49,964 nucleotides of DNA from a virus, in the IMG/VR virus record IMGVR_UViG_3300042321_002425, positions 1-49,964 of that record; one strand, written 5' to 3'. A model generated the notes under the pieces. That model was not told the DNA's origin. It saw nothing but the letters and a program-made list of their open reading frames with translations, and made no database searches. Position 1 is the stretch's first letter. Each line of letters opens with the position of its first letter. A program made the translations under genes and the position numbers. Below, one piece after another: positions 23,425-32,612 of the stretch.

Positions 23425-26400
23425 TAGATTCCAGAGTAGTCGCGCACATCCTTGCTGTTGCGCATCCCAGCATACGTCGAGTTTCTCGCCCTTTGCAACA
23501 GGGCGGCATTGCTCTTGCGAAACGTGGACTCCGTAACGTAGCGCTCGCCCCTTTCCTCTTTGACGGTGTAGCGCAGGTCGAGCACACCCTCGCTCGGCTC
23601 CCTCATGCCGCGCAGTTCGGCAGCCTTGTCAACCTTGCTCTGTGGTACCACGCTACCAACCATCCCAGGGAAGAAAAATTCGGGGCCCTTCTCCCCGACC
23701 ACGTACCCTTCCCCTGGCTTTGTGGTCCCGCCATTGGCGAAGAAGCCGCCGAAAGCAAAGCTCGGGGAGAAGCCTGGGATCAAGGCCGGCGCAGCGGCAC
23801 CCAGGAGCGACGAGGCGAAGCTGCCGCCGCCGCCTCCGCCGCCACCGCCCACGACACCCGAGAGCACCCCTGCTAGCTGGCGCTGAAGCAGGCTGGTGAG
23901 CTGCTGCTGTGCGGCGTCCGCGAAGCTCCCGGCGATGTTCCTGAGCATTTCGCGGCCAACGTCCTCGATCTTTTTCGTGCCGCTGACAATATCGACTAGC
24001 CCATTAGTAAGGGAGCCGGAGATCGCGTTCGATACATCGACAATGTTCTTTTCGAGATTCTCCCAAACGAGCTTCTGGCTTTCGAGCAGGTTTGTCCTGT
24101 TGGCGAGGTCGGTTGCTTTTGAGGTATCGCCGTCGAAGTCGCGCATTCCCTGCTCAAACGCCCGCGCCCCTCCGCCGACGAAGCCAGCGCGAATACCGGC
24201 GCCGACGAGCGAAGTGTCACGTTGCAGCTCATTAATCTGTCTTCTGAACTCGTTTTGCTTGCGCAGCTCCTCTGTCTCGGCAACAAGGCCGCTTAGCTTC
24301 TGGCGCTGTGCTTCATCTGCCTGCTGATACAGCGTTGACGCCAAAAGTAGCTCGACGTTGCTCGCCTTCAGTTCGCCGCGCTCCAGTGCAATTGCCTGCG
24401 CTTTTTCGACTGCGAGCGTCTCTTGCAGTTGCAAGACCTCTGAGCGAATGCGATCCTGATTCTGAAGCTGATTGTTCAGCTCGATGTTCTTGCGGCGCTG
24501 CTCCTCTTCCTTTTTGGCGATGTCAACTGCAAGGCCAGCTTGCTCATTGATCTGCTTCGTGGCAGCAACAAGCTCTTGCGGGTTGTATTGCGTCTTCGCT
24601 CTGGTGAGTGCATTGACGCGATCCTTCTCGATTTGCGTCAGCCTGGCGGCGGCCTCGGCCTGTCCGTCGGCTACGGCAGCGGCCTGATCGCTCAGGCCGA
24701 TCGCCTGCTTCCTTGCCTCGATCTGCCGCTGCAGTGCATCGGCCTGCTGTTGCAGTTGCGGAAGTTGATTGTTTTGCAGAATCTGCTCGATCTGCCCAAG
24801 CTCGACACCTTTCTGCCTGAGCTTGATCTGATCTTCGAGGATGCGCTGAGCCTCCTTCTCCCCGCCCGCCAGGCTTGCACCGGCCGCCATGCGAGCCGCG
24901 TTCGAGGGCGCAGCGGAAGGCGTGGGGCCGATCGGGACGCCTCGGAATCTTGGCGCCGGGACGTTGCTGACCTGCGTGGCGGCGCTGGCTTGGGGGCCGG
25001 CGAGGGCGGCACCGCCCCGCAGCTCGACGACTGCTTCGCGCAACTTGGCGTCACTGGCGTACTGAAGGCCGATCCACTCCTGCCGAAGCCCGCGCATTCC
25101 CTGTTCAACAGAGCGACCCTGTACGCGATTTCGTGCCAGCGCAGAGCCAAGGCGCTCTTGCACTTCTGGCGTAAAGCGATCACCCGAGCCCACGCCAGTA
25201 GTGCCATACCGCCCCTGCATCAAGGAGCGCAACGTAGATCCAATTATCTGATATTTGCCGACAGCATGTAACTGCTGATTCCTTGGAACACCCGGAGCCA
25301 GTTGACGACGCTGAATCTCAGCAATCGTCATGTTCACAAGGTTCGGGTCAATGCCGCTGCCGTGAGCGGTATGCCCCTGGTTACTGCCGCCGCGATTGAA
25401 GGCCCCGTAGTTTCCCCCGTAACTTTCGTGACTGCCTATCAGCCTGCTCAGCTTGCTGCCCATGGCCCCACCGCCAGTAGCGCCCGCCCCCGCAGGAGCG
25501 CTACCACCCGCGCCCATGTCAGGCAGTGTCATCGCCTGCCGCATGTAGTCGGCAGACTCTCTGGAGCGTTGCAGAACATAGTCCGCAACTTGCATTCTGT
25601 AGTCTTCTACCGACCTGGTGTAAGCGAGCTTGCGGCGCTCAATGTCCTCGATCTCGCGTGCATTTGTGCGCTTATAGTCTTCCGCGTCCCGCCCGAGCTT
25701 CACCAGTGTCAACTCAAGCCGCCTGCGCGACTGCTCAATATCCGCTTCGCCCTCCTTCCTCGTCCGCATTACTTCGCGGACATTGCTTAACAGTTGCTGC
25801 TCGAAGCCAACTGCCGAAGAGAATGCGCCACGCGCACCGAGATCACCGCGCTCAATACGGTTCTGCGTCGCACCGCGAGTATTCTCGATCTGCTTCTCAA
25901 GCGCTTGTTGCCTGAGGTCAAAGATTTCGCGCTCTTTTTTGTAGGAGTAGTCTGCGATTTCTCGATTGAGAGTCGCGCCATCGCGTTGCAGGTCATGCGT
26001 TTGCCGTTGCAGCTTAAACGCTTCACGGTACGCGGACTGAATACTATCCGCCGCCTTGCGTGATTCGTCTATTCGGGAGCTGGCGTCCCTGAAGGCATCT
26101 TCGGGAGATAGCGCACGGCGGTCGGAGGCCGAGGCGATAGCTTTGTCGATTCGCTCCTGAATCCTGGATCGAGGAGCCTCGCCTATGTCCGTAAGCTTGC
26201 CGGTAAGCGGGTTGAATCTGTAGTTGCGACGCGATTTATCTACACCCTGCCCGCCACCTCGAACTTTGTTGATGAAGTTGACAAGATCATTCAATACAAC
26301 CGTGAAGCCGATAATTCCGGGAATCACAAGTCGCTGTAGGTCGCCGGCAAGGATGGCCGAGGACTCTTGCAGTCTCTTTTGCTCAGTATTTAGCGCGTTA

Positions 26401-28730
26401 AGCTCCTTCGCCGCCCCAGGGCCGAGACGCTTTTCGACCTCGCGTAGAACGAGCGTTTGCGCATCGTATGCACGACCAACAGATTGCAGTTGCTGGACCT
26501 GGAACTTAATGCTATCGCCGACGTTAAACCCGTTCTTTTCGAGTGCCTGGATGGCATCGTTGGGCGCTTTGAGTGAAGAAGCAAGTTCCTTGAGGTTGTT
26601 CGAGAAAGTGTCGAACTGCATCCCAATAGCGGAGCCCACCAGGCCGCCGGCAAAACCGGCACCAGGGCCGAGCAGTGAGGCGGCGCCGCCAATAGCACCA
26701 CCGATGGACGTTGCGGGCCCCTGCCCAAAGAGCAATGGGAAGGCGCCACCGATGAGCGCTTCCGATGCTACGCCCCGAATTGCTCCAGAGCGTGCGCTGC
26801 GAAGACCGCGCAAGGCCCCGCGTCGCTGCGTAATAGGCAGCCCCCCGTATAGCTCTTGCAGTCGACCGTAATTTCTGAAAATATCGATAGGCGCTCTCGA
26901 TTCCTCCAGCGCCTGGATTTGATCGGCAAGCCGTCTTTGTCCAATCGCAAAATCGGCGCGACGCTGACGCGTTATCCCGGATCGCGTTCCCCGAACCTGA
27001 TCCGAAGTAAGAACCTGCGTCGCGCCGGCCTCAACGTAGGCCCGCCTGGCCGACTGAATTGCTTGCGCCGTTCTCGCTATGTCAGCATTGAGAGATCGCT
27101 GGGCTTGTTCGCCGTCCACGACAGCCCTTGCATAGCCATCCAGCACATCCGCAAACCGACCACGCCTTCTCGCGTCAACCGATGTCAGCGCAAGTCCTTC
27201 GTACAGGGTGGAGGAAGCAAACCGGGAATCGCTTACAGTCGCGCTGTCCTGGCGGCGCCAGCGAGGAATGCCACCGGAAGCACCACCGCCACCACCACCG
27301 GAAGCACCGCCGCCGCCACCACCGCCACCACCGGAAGCACCGCCGCCGCCGGAAACAGACCGAGATATGCTCTGCATCGCGGAGACAGTTATATCCCGCA
27401 CGCTGACCGGGAGTATCCGGTTGTAACCGCTTGCCGGCACCGGAGCGGCGCTTGTCCCCGAGAGCGCTATCGCACCACCCGCTCTGGCAGGTGGAAGCAT
27501 CCTTTGGCCGCGCTGCGAGCGTGGCGTGTTCATCCATGGCTCCCAGGCCATGATCTCCTGCAGCGCGTAAGGCTTTGCCCCCGCCCCCGTCCACGGGCTG
27601 CCAGGATTCAAGGACTTAAAGTAACTACCAAATAGTCTCCTGATCTCATCAAAAAGCCTGTCCTTGCCCTGGGGGATCAAAGAGGGCCACAAGTAGCTGG
27701 ATGCTTGCTGGCTTGCCAGCCCAGCGAGATCGGTCGTTATCATTCTGCTTGGCAGCATTCGCAACATCCGCCCGGCGTCTTCCGGGCGAGTCGTCTGCTC
27801 CGCCATTCTCGACAGCAGTTCGTCAAGGCCAGAGACCGCCCTCGTCCTTGGCCGCATGTTGCGCGGCATTCTAAGGGAAAGCCTTAGATCCTCGATTCGG
27901 CTTGTGATGCTTTCAATCACACTTTCGTCAACGGTGCGAAGCAGTCGCTCGACCTCGGCTCTCAGCTCCTGCGGCGAAGCGCCCGCCGGGACGGCGCCCC
28001 CAAGGGCCTGCAGGTAGCGCTGGGACAGTGCCTGGTTGATCCCGCCGGGCGACTGCGGGCGCTGCACGCGCTGTCTGAAGCGATCGATCAGCCCCTCTCT
28101 GGCCACGCTCGAACGAGCCCCAGCAACGGCATCGCTGTAGAGCCTGCCCGTCAAGCCGCTGGCCATCGCCTCGCCGGCCCTGCGAGCTATGTCCTCCGGC
28201 GAGGCTCCGCCCGGCCCTGCGGGGCCCCTGGGTGGTGCCGGAGGGCCCGGAGGGCGCCCGCCCGACCTGCCCCCGCTCGGGGGATTGCTGTATTTATACT
28301 CTACGTTAATCACGTATTTTTTTCTAGTAATTCCTTCCAGCTCTTCCCTGAGTTTCTCCGCTTGATTCCTTGCTGTCTTAACAGAAGTATCGGTGACATT
28401 CAATCGCCAATTTCTACGCTGAAACTGACGACTTACTAGGTCAAGCTCCTTGTTGAGTGATTGCCTGTCCAGCCTTGCGTTAAACCTGATCGTTGCAGCT
28501 TCTCCCCCTATCCTTGAGACAGCAGAAGCCAAGCTGGCCGCCCGCGTTTCAATCGCGGACATTTGACTTGCGAGTTTATTTAGGGCTTCCGCTCCCGTGG
28601 TCCGAATCTTTATCTTTGTGCCGGAAAGGCGATCGGCATTGTTAGCCGCATTCTGGAGAGATCCGTCAAGCGTTTGCAGCTTGTCAAGGCCCTGGAATCC
28701 AAGGCGAATCTGAGCCTGATAATCAGCCAC
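23424..28730 (-). CDS. Tape measure protein with embedded peptidoglycan-degrading domain
   Basis: At 1768 aa this is the tape measure that sets tail length. N-terminal helices and RTTGAEALNKLASQM, a Gly/Pro-rich segment, a Gly/Ser tract around residues 460-490, membrane-like stretches (about 650-710 and 790-810) and long coiled coils. Around residues 1090-1200 lies a lysozyme/transglycosylase-like region: LIGSHESYGGNYGAFNRGG, then HAVGKYQIIGSTLRSL and FTPEVQERLGSALARN, which would help cut the cell wall during DNA entry. The C-terminus has a Gly-rich region (FGGFFANGGTTKPGEGYVV). The GTG start at 28730 has a GGGAGGGG Shine-Dalgarno sequence. Confidence 0.93.
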   Translation of the reverse strand: MADYQAQIRLGFQGLDKLQTLDGSLQNAANNADRLSGTKIKIRTTGAEALNKLASQMSAIETRAASLASAVSRIGGEAATIRFNARLDRQSLNKELDLVSRQFQRRNWRLNVTDTSVKTARNQAEKLREELEGITRKKYVINVEYKYSNPPSGGRSGGRPPGPPAPPRGPAGPGGASPEDIARRAGEAMASGLTGRLYSDAVAGARSSVAREGLIDRFRQRVQRPQSPGGINQALSQRYLQALGGAVPAGASPQELRAEVERLLRTVDESVIESITSRIEDLRLSLRMPRNMRPRTRAVSGLDELLSRMAEQTTRPEDAGRMLRMLPSRMITTDLAGLASQQASSYLWPSLIPQGKDRLFDEIRRLFGSYFKSLNPGSPWTGAGAKPYALQEIMAWEPWMNTPRSQRGQRMLPPARAGGAIALSGTSAAPVPASGYNRILPVSVRDITVSAMQSISRSVSGGGGASGGGGGGGGGASGGGGGGASGGIPRWRRQDSATVSDSRFASSTLYEGLALTSVDARRRGRFADVLDGYARAVVDGEQAQRSLNADIARTAQAIQSARRAYVEAGATQVLTSDQVRGTRSGITRQRRADFAIGQRRLADQIQALEESRAPIDIFRNYGRLQELYGGLPITQRRGALRGLRSARSGAIRGVASEALIGGAFPLLFGQGPATSIGGAIGGAASLLGPGAGFAGGLVGSAIGMQFDTFSNNLKELASSLKAPNDAIQALEKNGFNVGDSIKFQVQQLQSVGRAYDAQTLVLREVEKRLGPGAAKELNALNTEQKRLQESSAILAGDLQRLVIPGIIGFTVVLNDLVNFINKVRGGGQGVDKSRRNYRFNPLTGKLTDIGEAPRSRIQERIDKAIASASDRRALSPEDAFRDASSRIDESRKAADSIQSAYREAFKLQRQTHDLQRDGATLNREIADYSYKKEREIFDLRQQALEKQIENTRGATQNRIERGDLGARGAFSSAVGFEQQLLSNVREVMRTRKEGEADIEQSRRRLELTLVKLGRDAEDYKRTNAREIEDIERRKLAYTRSVEDYRMQVADYVLQRSRESADYMRQAMTLPDMGAGGSAPAGAGATGGGAMGSKLSRLIGSHESYGGNYGAFNRGGSNQGHTAHGSGIDPNLVNMTIAEIQRRQLAPGVPRNQQLHAVGKYQIIGSTLRSLMQGRYGTTGVGSGDRFTPEVQERLGSALARNRVQGRSVEQGMRGLRQEWIGLQYASDAKLREAVVELRGGAALAGPQASAATQVSNVPAPRFRGVPIGPTPSAAPSNAARMAAGASLAGGEKEAQRILEDQIKLRQKGVELGQIEQILQNNQLPQLQQQADALQRQIEARKQAIGLSDQAAAVADGQAEAAARLTQIEKDRVNALTRAKTQYNPQELVAATKQINEQAGLAVDIAKKEEEQRRKNIELNNQLQNQDRIRSEVLQLQETLAVEKAQAIALERGELKASNVELLLASTLYQQADEAQRQKLSGLVAETEELRKQNEFRRQINELQRDTSLVGAGIRAGFVGGGARAFEQGMRDFDGDTSKATDLANRTNLLESQKLVWENLEKNIVDVSNAISGSLTNGLVDIVSGTKKIEDVGREMLRNIAGSFADAAQQQLTSLLQRQLAGVLSGVVGGGGGGGGGSFASSLLGAAAPALIPGFSPSFAFGGFFANGGTTKPGEGYVVGEKGPEFFFPGMVGSVVPQSKVDKAAELRGMREPSEGVLDLRYTVKEERGERYVTESTFRKSNAALLQRARNSTYAGMRNSKDVRDYSGI
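27262..27356. repeat. Gly/Ala/Ser-codon microsatellite in the tape measure gene
   Basis: Plus strand shows repeated GGAAGCACC blocks alternating with ACC/GCC trinucleotides, encoding a run of Gly with Ala-Ser interruptions (about residues 460-490). It is likely a flexible linker and a site of slipped-strand length variation. Confidence 0.8.
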
Positions 28731-28757
28731 GCCCCTCCCTGATGCCGGTGCCCCACC

Positions 28758-29006
28758 TTAGCGCCTCCTGGATCGGCGGGCGGCCTGGGTGGGGACGGCA
28801 TCGGCAGAGGGCGCCTCGTCTGCCAGCACCTCGAAGTAAGCAGCGTGCAGGATCATGTCATCCCGCGTAGCGTTATTGCGGAGCTGGGTAAGGGTCATCC
28901 CCAGCTCCTTGCATAGCGCTAGCTGTAGCCTCAGCTTGTAGTTACTCTTGATCGCCTCCTTTAGCGCTTTTGGGATCGGCGTCAGCCAGCACCCCTCCGT
29001 TATCAA
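28758..29006 (-). CDS. Tail assembly chaperone, frameshift-extension (gpT-like) frame
   Basis: An open frame overlapping the end of the upstream chaperone by 65 nt and lying one base downstream in phase (+1, equivalent to -2). The segment KALKEAIKSNYKLRLQLALCKELGMTLTQL fits the C-terminal domain of frameshifted tail chaperones, which recruit the tape measure protein. It is followed directly by the tape measure gene. The first ATG (29006) may not be used independently; expression by frameshift at CCCAAAA (28974-28968) is more likely. Confidence 0.7.
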   Translation of the reverse strand: MITEGCWLTPIPKALKEAIKSNYKLRLQLALCKELGMTLTQLRNNATRDDMILHAAYFEVLADEAPSADAVPTQAARRSRRR

Positions 29007-29304
29007 GAAGGGCGGTCATCAGTTTAATCATGTCGCCTTGAGCGTACTCATTGCGCATCTTCTGAACGTCCGCAATCTTGAACATGGGCGTTGTATCTTC
29101 GTGCTCCGCTTTAGCAATCAGGACCTTGTAGCCGTAAGCATTGTTGCGCTTGTCGCCTTCCACGGCCTCGCGGATGGCGTCATCCTCCGCCTGTGTGAGA
29201 GGAGCGAAGTACATCACGAACGAGTCGCCCGTGCTGAGCGTGATTTCGGCTTTGCGGCGCTGTGCCGTCTTGCGCAGGAGGGCGTCTACTTCTTGGCGTG
29301 CCAT
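28942..29304 (-). CDS. Tail assembly chaperone (gpG-like)
   Basis: 120 aa, starting MARQEVDALLRKTAQRRKAE at ATG 29304. It contains a beta region (EITLSTGDSFVMYFAPLTQA) and an acidic end (VLADADPKSAKGGDQE). Its size and placement immediately before the tape measure are diagnostic of the first product of the G/GT pair. A heptamer CCCAAAA near its 3' end could let ribosomes shift into the overlapping frame (28758-29006). Confidence 0.75.
   Translation of the reverse strand: MARQEVDALLRKTAQRRKAEITLSTGDSFVMYFAPLTQAEDDAIREAVEGDKRNNAYGYKVLIAKAEHEDTTPMFKIADVQKMRNEYAQGDMIKLMTALLDNGGVLADADPKSAKGGDQE
28968..28974 (-). promoter_or_regulatory. Candidate programmed +1 frameshift site (CCC-AAAA)
   Basis: Minus strand reads GAT CCC AAA AGC in the chaperone frame and ATC CCA AAA GCG in the extension frame, one base later. 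Slippage of the proline codon CCC to CCA would fuse the two frames. GGAGGGG lies about 20 nt upstream and could stimulate pausing. Confidence 0.5.
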
Positions 29305-29349
29305 GGATGAGTTTGAGCAACGGGAACATGGTAGCACCGATCAGCGCAT

Positions 29350-29373
29350 AAAAAAGCGGGGCCGAAGCCCCGC
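29350..29373 (-). terminator. Rho-independent terminator after the tail tube gene
   Basis: On the minus strand GCGGGGC-TTCG-GCCCCGC followed by six T's. The UUCG tetraloop is very stable. It lies after the tail tube gene and before the chaperone gene, so tail transcripts may be partly terminated to keep tube protein in excess. Confidence 0.9.
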
Positions 29374-29391
29374 CGTGCTTACAGGCGCCAC

Positions 29392-30219
29392 TCAGGGGGT
29401 CAGTCCGAAGACGTGGATCGGCTGACCGCTTACCGAGAAGTTGATCGAAACTTCGGTAGGGGAATCCTCGGGGGTGACGCCCCCGGAGAAGCCGAGCAGT
29501 GAGATTGGGAACTGGCAGTACAGGCTTTTCGCTTTGTCAATCGCGCCCGTGCCGCCGCTAGCCGCAATGGCCTTGAAGTAGGCGGACAGCATGGCGCCAG
29601 ACTGATTGCGAAACAGACTACCTTGCACGATGCGGTTCGTAAAGGAATCGTCGTTTGAGCTGAGCCTGAGGGTGAGCGTCCCACTCCCGCTGGCGAAACC
29701 GGACTGACTGGTGCGGAACGGCGCCAGCTTTGCCTCGCCCGAGCTTGGCGTGCAGGGGAGAGAAGTGGTGTCGATTTCGCCCCGAGTCACCTCCAGTGTT
29801 ACGGAGGCCAATTCGCAAACGGCCATATCAGCCGAGTAGGACATCTTGATATGGTTGGCGTTGCCAGGGGTGTCCGCGCCACTCGTGCCACCATTTCCGC
29901 TCATCGCTATGGCAGTGCCGCCTTTCGTGGCGGAAACGCTAACGGTCGTGGAGCTGGGGCGCGTCTTGATATAATAGACAGTGCCCTCAGTAAGAGCGCT
30001 GTCCAGTTTCGCGGTTCCCTGTTCAACGAAGGTAACGGGATCGTCAACACGAAAATCACTCGTCGCAGGAACGCCGATCAGCGAAAAGGTCGCCGGCGTA
30101 ACGGGTACGGGAAAATCGGTCTTGTCGAGCAGGCAGGCGGTTGTGCCAGGGGGAACCATCGTCACCAGGCCATCTTGGCCGGTGAGAACAGTGGTTTGGC
30201 CGCAAGTCGTGACGGGCAT
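29392..30219 (-). CDS. Major tail tube protein
   Basis: 275 aa, beta-rich: MPVTTCGQTTVLTGQDGLVT, a central region with VTFVEQGTAKLDSALTEGTV reminiscent of an inserted beta domain, then CELASVTLEVTRGEIDTTSL and FTNRIVQGSLFRNQSGAMLS, the kind of sequence seen in siphovirus tube subunits. It precedes the chaperones and tape measure and has its own terminator, as usual for highly expressed tube genes. Confidence 0.8.
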   Translation of the reverse strand: MPVTTCGQTTVLTGQDGLVTMVPPGTTACLLDKTDFPVPVTPATFSLIGVPATSDFRVDDPVTFVEQGTAKLDSALTEGTVYYIKTRPSSTTVSVSATKGGTAIAMSGNGGTSGADTPGNANHIKMSYSADMAVCELASVTLEVTRGEIDTTSLPCTPSSGEAKLAPFRTSQSGFASGSGTLTLRLSSNDDSFTNRIVQGSLFRNQSGAMLSAYFKAIAASGGTGAIDKAKSLYCQFPISLLGFSGGVTPEDSPTEVSINFSVSGQPIHVFGLTP

Positions 30220-30279
30220 CGGGGGACCGGCCCGTGGCCGGCGATAGCTTCGCGGTTCAGTCTAGGGCACCGGCGCGGG

Positions 30280-30720
30280 CTACGCCAAGGGCCGGTAGCT
30301 GGCGCTGCAGGGGCACGAGAAGCGGGTGTAGTGATGTGGCCGGTCCTGCAGTTGCGACTGGCTGGGGCCGGTGATGCGGCCGATCCGGGGCACGATTTGC
30401 TGGGTCGCCGTGGGGCGCACGCCGTTGAGCGCTTCGAGGGCATCCTTGATCGGGGTCGCAATCTGCAGGCCGCGCCCTGGGCCGATATTTTTGCGCGTGA
30501 AAATCTCGCAGATCAGTGAAGCGCGAATATGTCGCTGTGGTATGCCGCCAACGACAAGCTCGTTGATTAGACCGAAATTGAACTTGACCACGCAATACTC
30601 CGCCAGCGCATCAAAATTTACGGCAGATTGATTCTCGACAAAGACCGGCACGGGGGCGGCATTGTCAATGACGATGCGCTCATAGGTGCCACGAATCAGT
30701 TGCAGGTAATCGGCTGTCAT
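30280..30720 (-). CDS. Tail terminator (minor tail U-like) protein
   Basis: 146 aa (MTADYLQLIRGTYERIVIDN...), with alpha/beta features and the segment HIRASLICEIFTRKNIGPGR. Position between the HK97 gp10-like gene and the tube gene matches the tail terminator that caps the tail and joins it to the head. The C-terminus is Gln/Arg/His-rich and ends in a less conserved tail. ATGA overlap with the upstream gene. Confidence 0.6.
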   Translation of the reverse strand: MTADYLQLIRGTYERIVIDNAAPVPVFVENQSAVNFDALAEYCVVKFNFGLINELVVGGIPQRHIRASLICEIFTRKNIGPGRGLQIATPIKDALEALNGVRPTATQQIVPRIGRITGPSQSQLQDRPHHYTRFSCPCSASYRPLA

Positions 30721-31298
30721 TTGATGGCGGGGCGGATGAACCCAGATTTAGCACCCTGCTTGAACGCTCTGTCAAACCTGCCACCTTCCATGTATTGCGT
30801 GTACCATTCGTATTCAGCAGTTGAGATAGCTGGCCTGCCGCCGGCCTCGACTATCTCGTCGAGCGACATGTCTTGCACCTGGCCGCGAAGCGCTCCGGTC
30901 CTTTTGCCCATGGCGACTGGGGCTTTGTTGGGATCCTCTTCTTGCCTGACGAACTTGCCAGGAATCAGGTCCATTGCCTCTTGCGCATAGGGCGATGTGT
31001 TGCCAATCACGATTGCAGGAGCGCCTCTTTTGAGCTGTTCATCAGTAAAGCGCGGCACGCCAACACTTGCGAATACCTTGTTGCCGCGTCCTTCGACTTG
31101 CGAATACCATTTCGACTTAAACTTGCCGCTGTAGTTAGGGCCCTCCTCTTGCAAGTCGGAGATAATTTGGCGCGTGGCAGAGCGCAATGCTTCGCCGGTG
31201 GCGCGGCGAACGTCTGCTGACATGTTGCGCAATGGGTTTGCGAATCCCCTCGCGGGTTGCGATCGTCTTTGTGGCGCGTTAAATCCTCGGCCTGCCAT
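30717..31298 (-). CDS. HK97 gp10-like tail completion protein
   Basis: 193 aa with a basic N-terminus and a helical core (ATGEALRSATRQIISDLQEE), then YSGKFKSKWYSQVEGRG and IGNTSPYAQEAMDLIPGKF, consistent with the HK97 gp10-type neck/tail completion family. The start at 31298 overlaps the TAA of its upstream neighbour by one base (TAATG). Role: joins connector to tail. Confidence 0.65.
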   Translation of the reverse strand: MAGRGFNAPQRRSQPARGFANPLRNMSADVRRATGEALRSATRQIISDLQEEGPNYSGKFKSKWYSQVEGRGNKVFASVGVPRFTDEQLKRGAPAIVIGNTSPYAQEAMDLIPGKFVRQEEDPNKAPVAMGKRTGALRGQVQDMSLDEIVEAGGRPAISTAEYEWYTQYMEGGRFDRAFKQGAKSGFIRPAIK

Positions 31299-31786
31299 TA
31301 TTCCGCCCTCGCGGTGACTTTACTGGCGTACATATTGAACGTATTAGCGCCAGAGCCGGCGCCAGAGCCTTGTACGATGAGTGGCGCTCCGCTAAGCGTA
31401 GTGATAACCCTGCCGTCAAGCGTGGTGATATAGGCTGGCGACGTGCTCTCCTCGCCGCCACTGCCATAAGTTGGCCCAATCTCGGTGATTTTCCAGCGCT
31501 TGCCCAGATAGCCCAGGCGATCATTGGTACTGACCGGCCACGGAACCGCAATATGATCAATCCATACAACAAGCTCGTGGTCCTGCATCACGCCATCGCG
31601 CTCCTGTTGCGTCGAATTGAGCACTGCGCCGGCCCCGGTCACAGTTGTTTCTGTCAGTGAGATCGTGCCGGTAGTTTCGTTGTAGGTGCCAGGCGATATT
31701 TTGATGTAGCTGAGCGCGGTTGAGCGCCAGCGATCCACAAGCCGCTTGGCGAGTGAGCCTGCCCAAGCATCCTGTGGAGCGTTCAT
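31298..31786 (-). CDS. Head closure / neck protein
   Basis: 162 aa, begins MNAPQDAWAGSLAKRLVDRW and carries a beta-rich body (HELVVWIDHIAVPWPVSTND). It falls in the head-tail connector block after the adaptor gene, the expected place for a head-closure (stopper) protein. No sharp motif; assignment by order and size. Confidence 0.55.
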   Translation of the reverse strand: MNAPQDAWAGSLAKRLVDRWRSTALSYIKISPGTYNETTGTISLTETTVTGAGAVLNSTQQERDGVMQDHELVVWIDHIAVPWPVSTNDRLGYLGKRWKITEIGPTYGSGGEESTSPAYITTLDGRVITTLSGAPLIVQGSGAGSGANTFNMYASKVTARAE

Positions 31787-32349
31787 CCTCGGAACAGTGG
31801 CACCATGGACTCGTTGTTCCTGCTCACCCAGCAGCCGATCAGATCAAGCAGCCAGGGATACAGGCGTAGCACCGTTGGCGAATGCCTGCCAACGCGAGCG
31901 TCATTTGGTAGTACCTGTGGGGAGCGGGTTTCCCTGGGTGAGAAAAACTCTTCTTCGAGATCGCCGAGCTTCTGACGCTTGACGACAGGCGTAGGAAGTT
32001 GATCCGCCGCGCCAAATACGGCTGTGCTGTTATTGAACAGCACGAGAGCCAGCTCGGAGGCAGCAGCGGCGTAGCCGGCGCTCAGCTCGCGCCCGCAGCA
32101 CGTCGCCTCGTCCGTACACCAGCGGAGGGTGCGCAGGGCGTTCTGTGCCTCGTTCAGGGCCCGGCCCTTCTGCGCCGTGGTGAGCGCCGCCCAGGCGGTG
32201 GCCTTGAGCGTGGTCGCCATGTAGGCGTCCGCAGTGGCCACCACGATGAGATCCGGGGGCGTGCAGTTGCACTGGGGCTCGCCGACGATCGCCTGGTAGG
32301 GGTAGGGATCAGCCAGGCGATGCCACGGCCACCAGACAGAGCTGCTCAC
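31783..32349 (-). CDS. Head-tail adaptor protein
   Basis: 188 aa using GTG 32349 (SSSVWWPWHRLADPYP), chosen because it begins just after the upstream stop (32355); GTG 32391 would overlap it. The body is helical (ATAWAALTTAQKGRALNEAQNALRTL) as in small adaptor proteins that dock on the portal. ATGA overlap with the downstream head closure gene. Confidence 0.55.
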   Translation of the reverse strand: MSSSVWWPWHRLADPYPYQAIVGEPQCNCTPPDLIVVATADAYMATTLKATAWAALTTAQKGRALNEAQNALRTLRWCTDEATCCGRELSAGYAAAASELALVLFNNSTAVFGAADQLPTPVVKRQKLGDLEEEFFSPRETRSPQVLPNDARVGRHSPTVLRLYPWLLDLIGCWVSRNNESMVPLFRG

Positions 32350-32354
32350 GGCGC

Positions 32355-32567
32355 TCAGACCCCGATGACGCGCCAGGAACCGCCACGCCACCAGACCAGG
32401 GCAGACGCGGAGCCACCGCCCACAGGCGCGGAGCCGGCGGCGGGGGACGTGGCATCAGTGACCACACGGAGGGCGAACAGGGCGTCCATGTCGGTCAGCT
32501 GGGCCGCCGTGGGCAGGGTGGCGACGGTGAGGCCGCTCTTGAAATTGAGGTTTTGGAAGGAGGCCAT
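32355..32567 (-). CDS. Small structural protein, 70 aa
   Basis: MASFQNLNFKSGLTVATLPT and a Gly/Ser/Ala-rich middle ending in a beta strand (ALVWWRGGSWRVIGV). It sits between the capsid and connector genes; capsid decoration or fibre-attachment roles are possible. Function not established. Confidence 0.6.
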   Translation of the reverse strand: MASFQNLNFKSGLTVATLPTAAQLTDMDALFALRVVTDATSPAAGSAPVGGGSASALVWWRGGSWRVIGV

Positions 32568-32612
32568 CTGACGCAGGAGGCTCGGGCCCCCATCCTACCC
32601 CGGCCGCGCCAC

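Noticed and set aside
26224-26871. Plus-strand open frame of 215 codons inside the tape measure gene
   Set aside because: Ser/Pro/Arg-rich antisense shadow of a long coding sequence.
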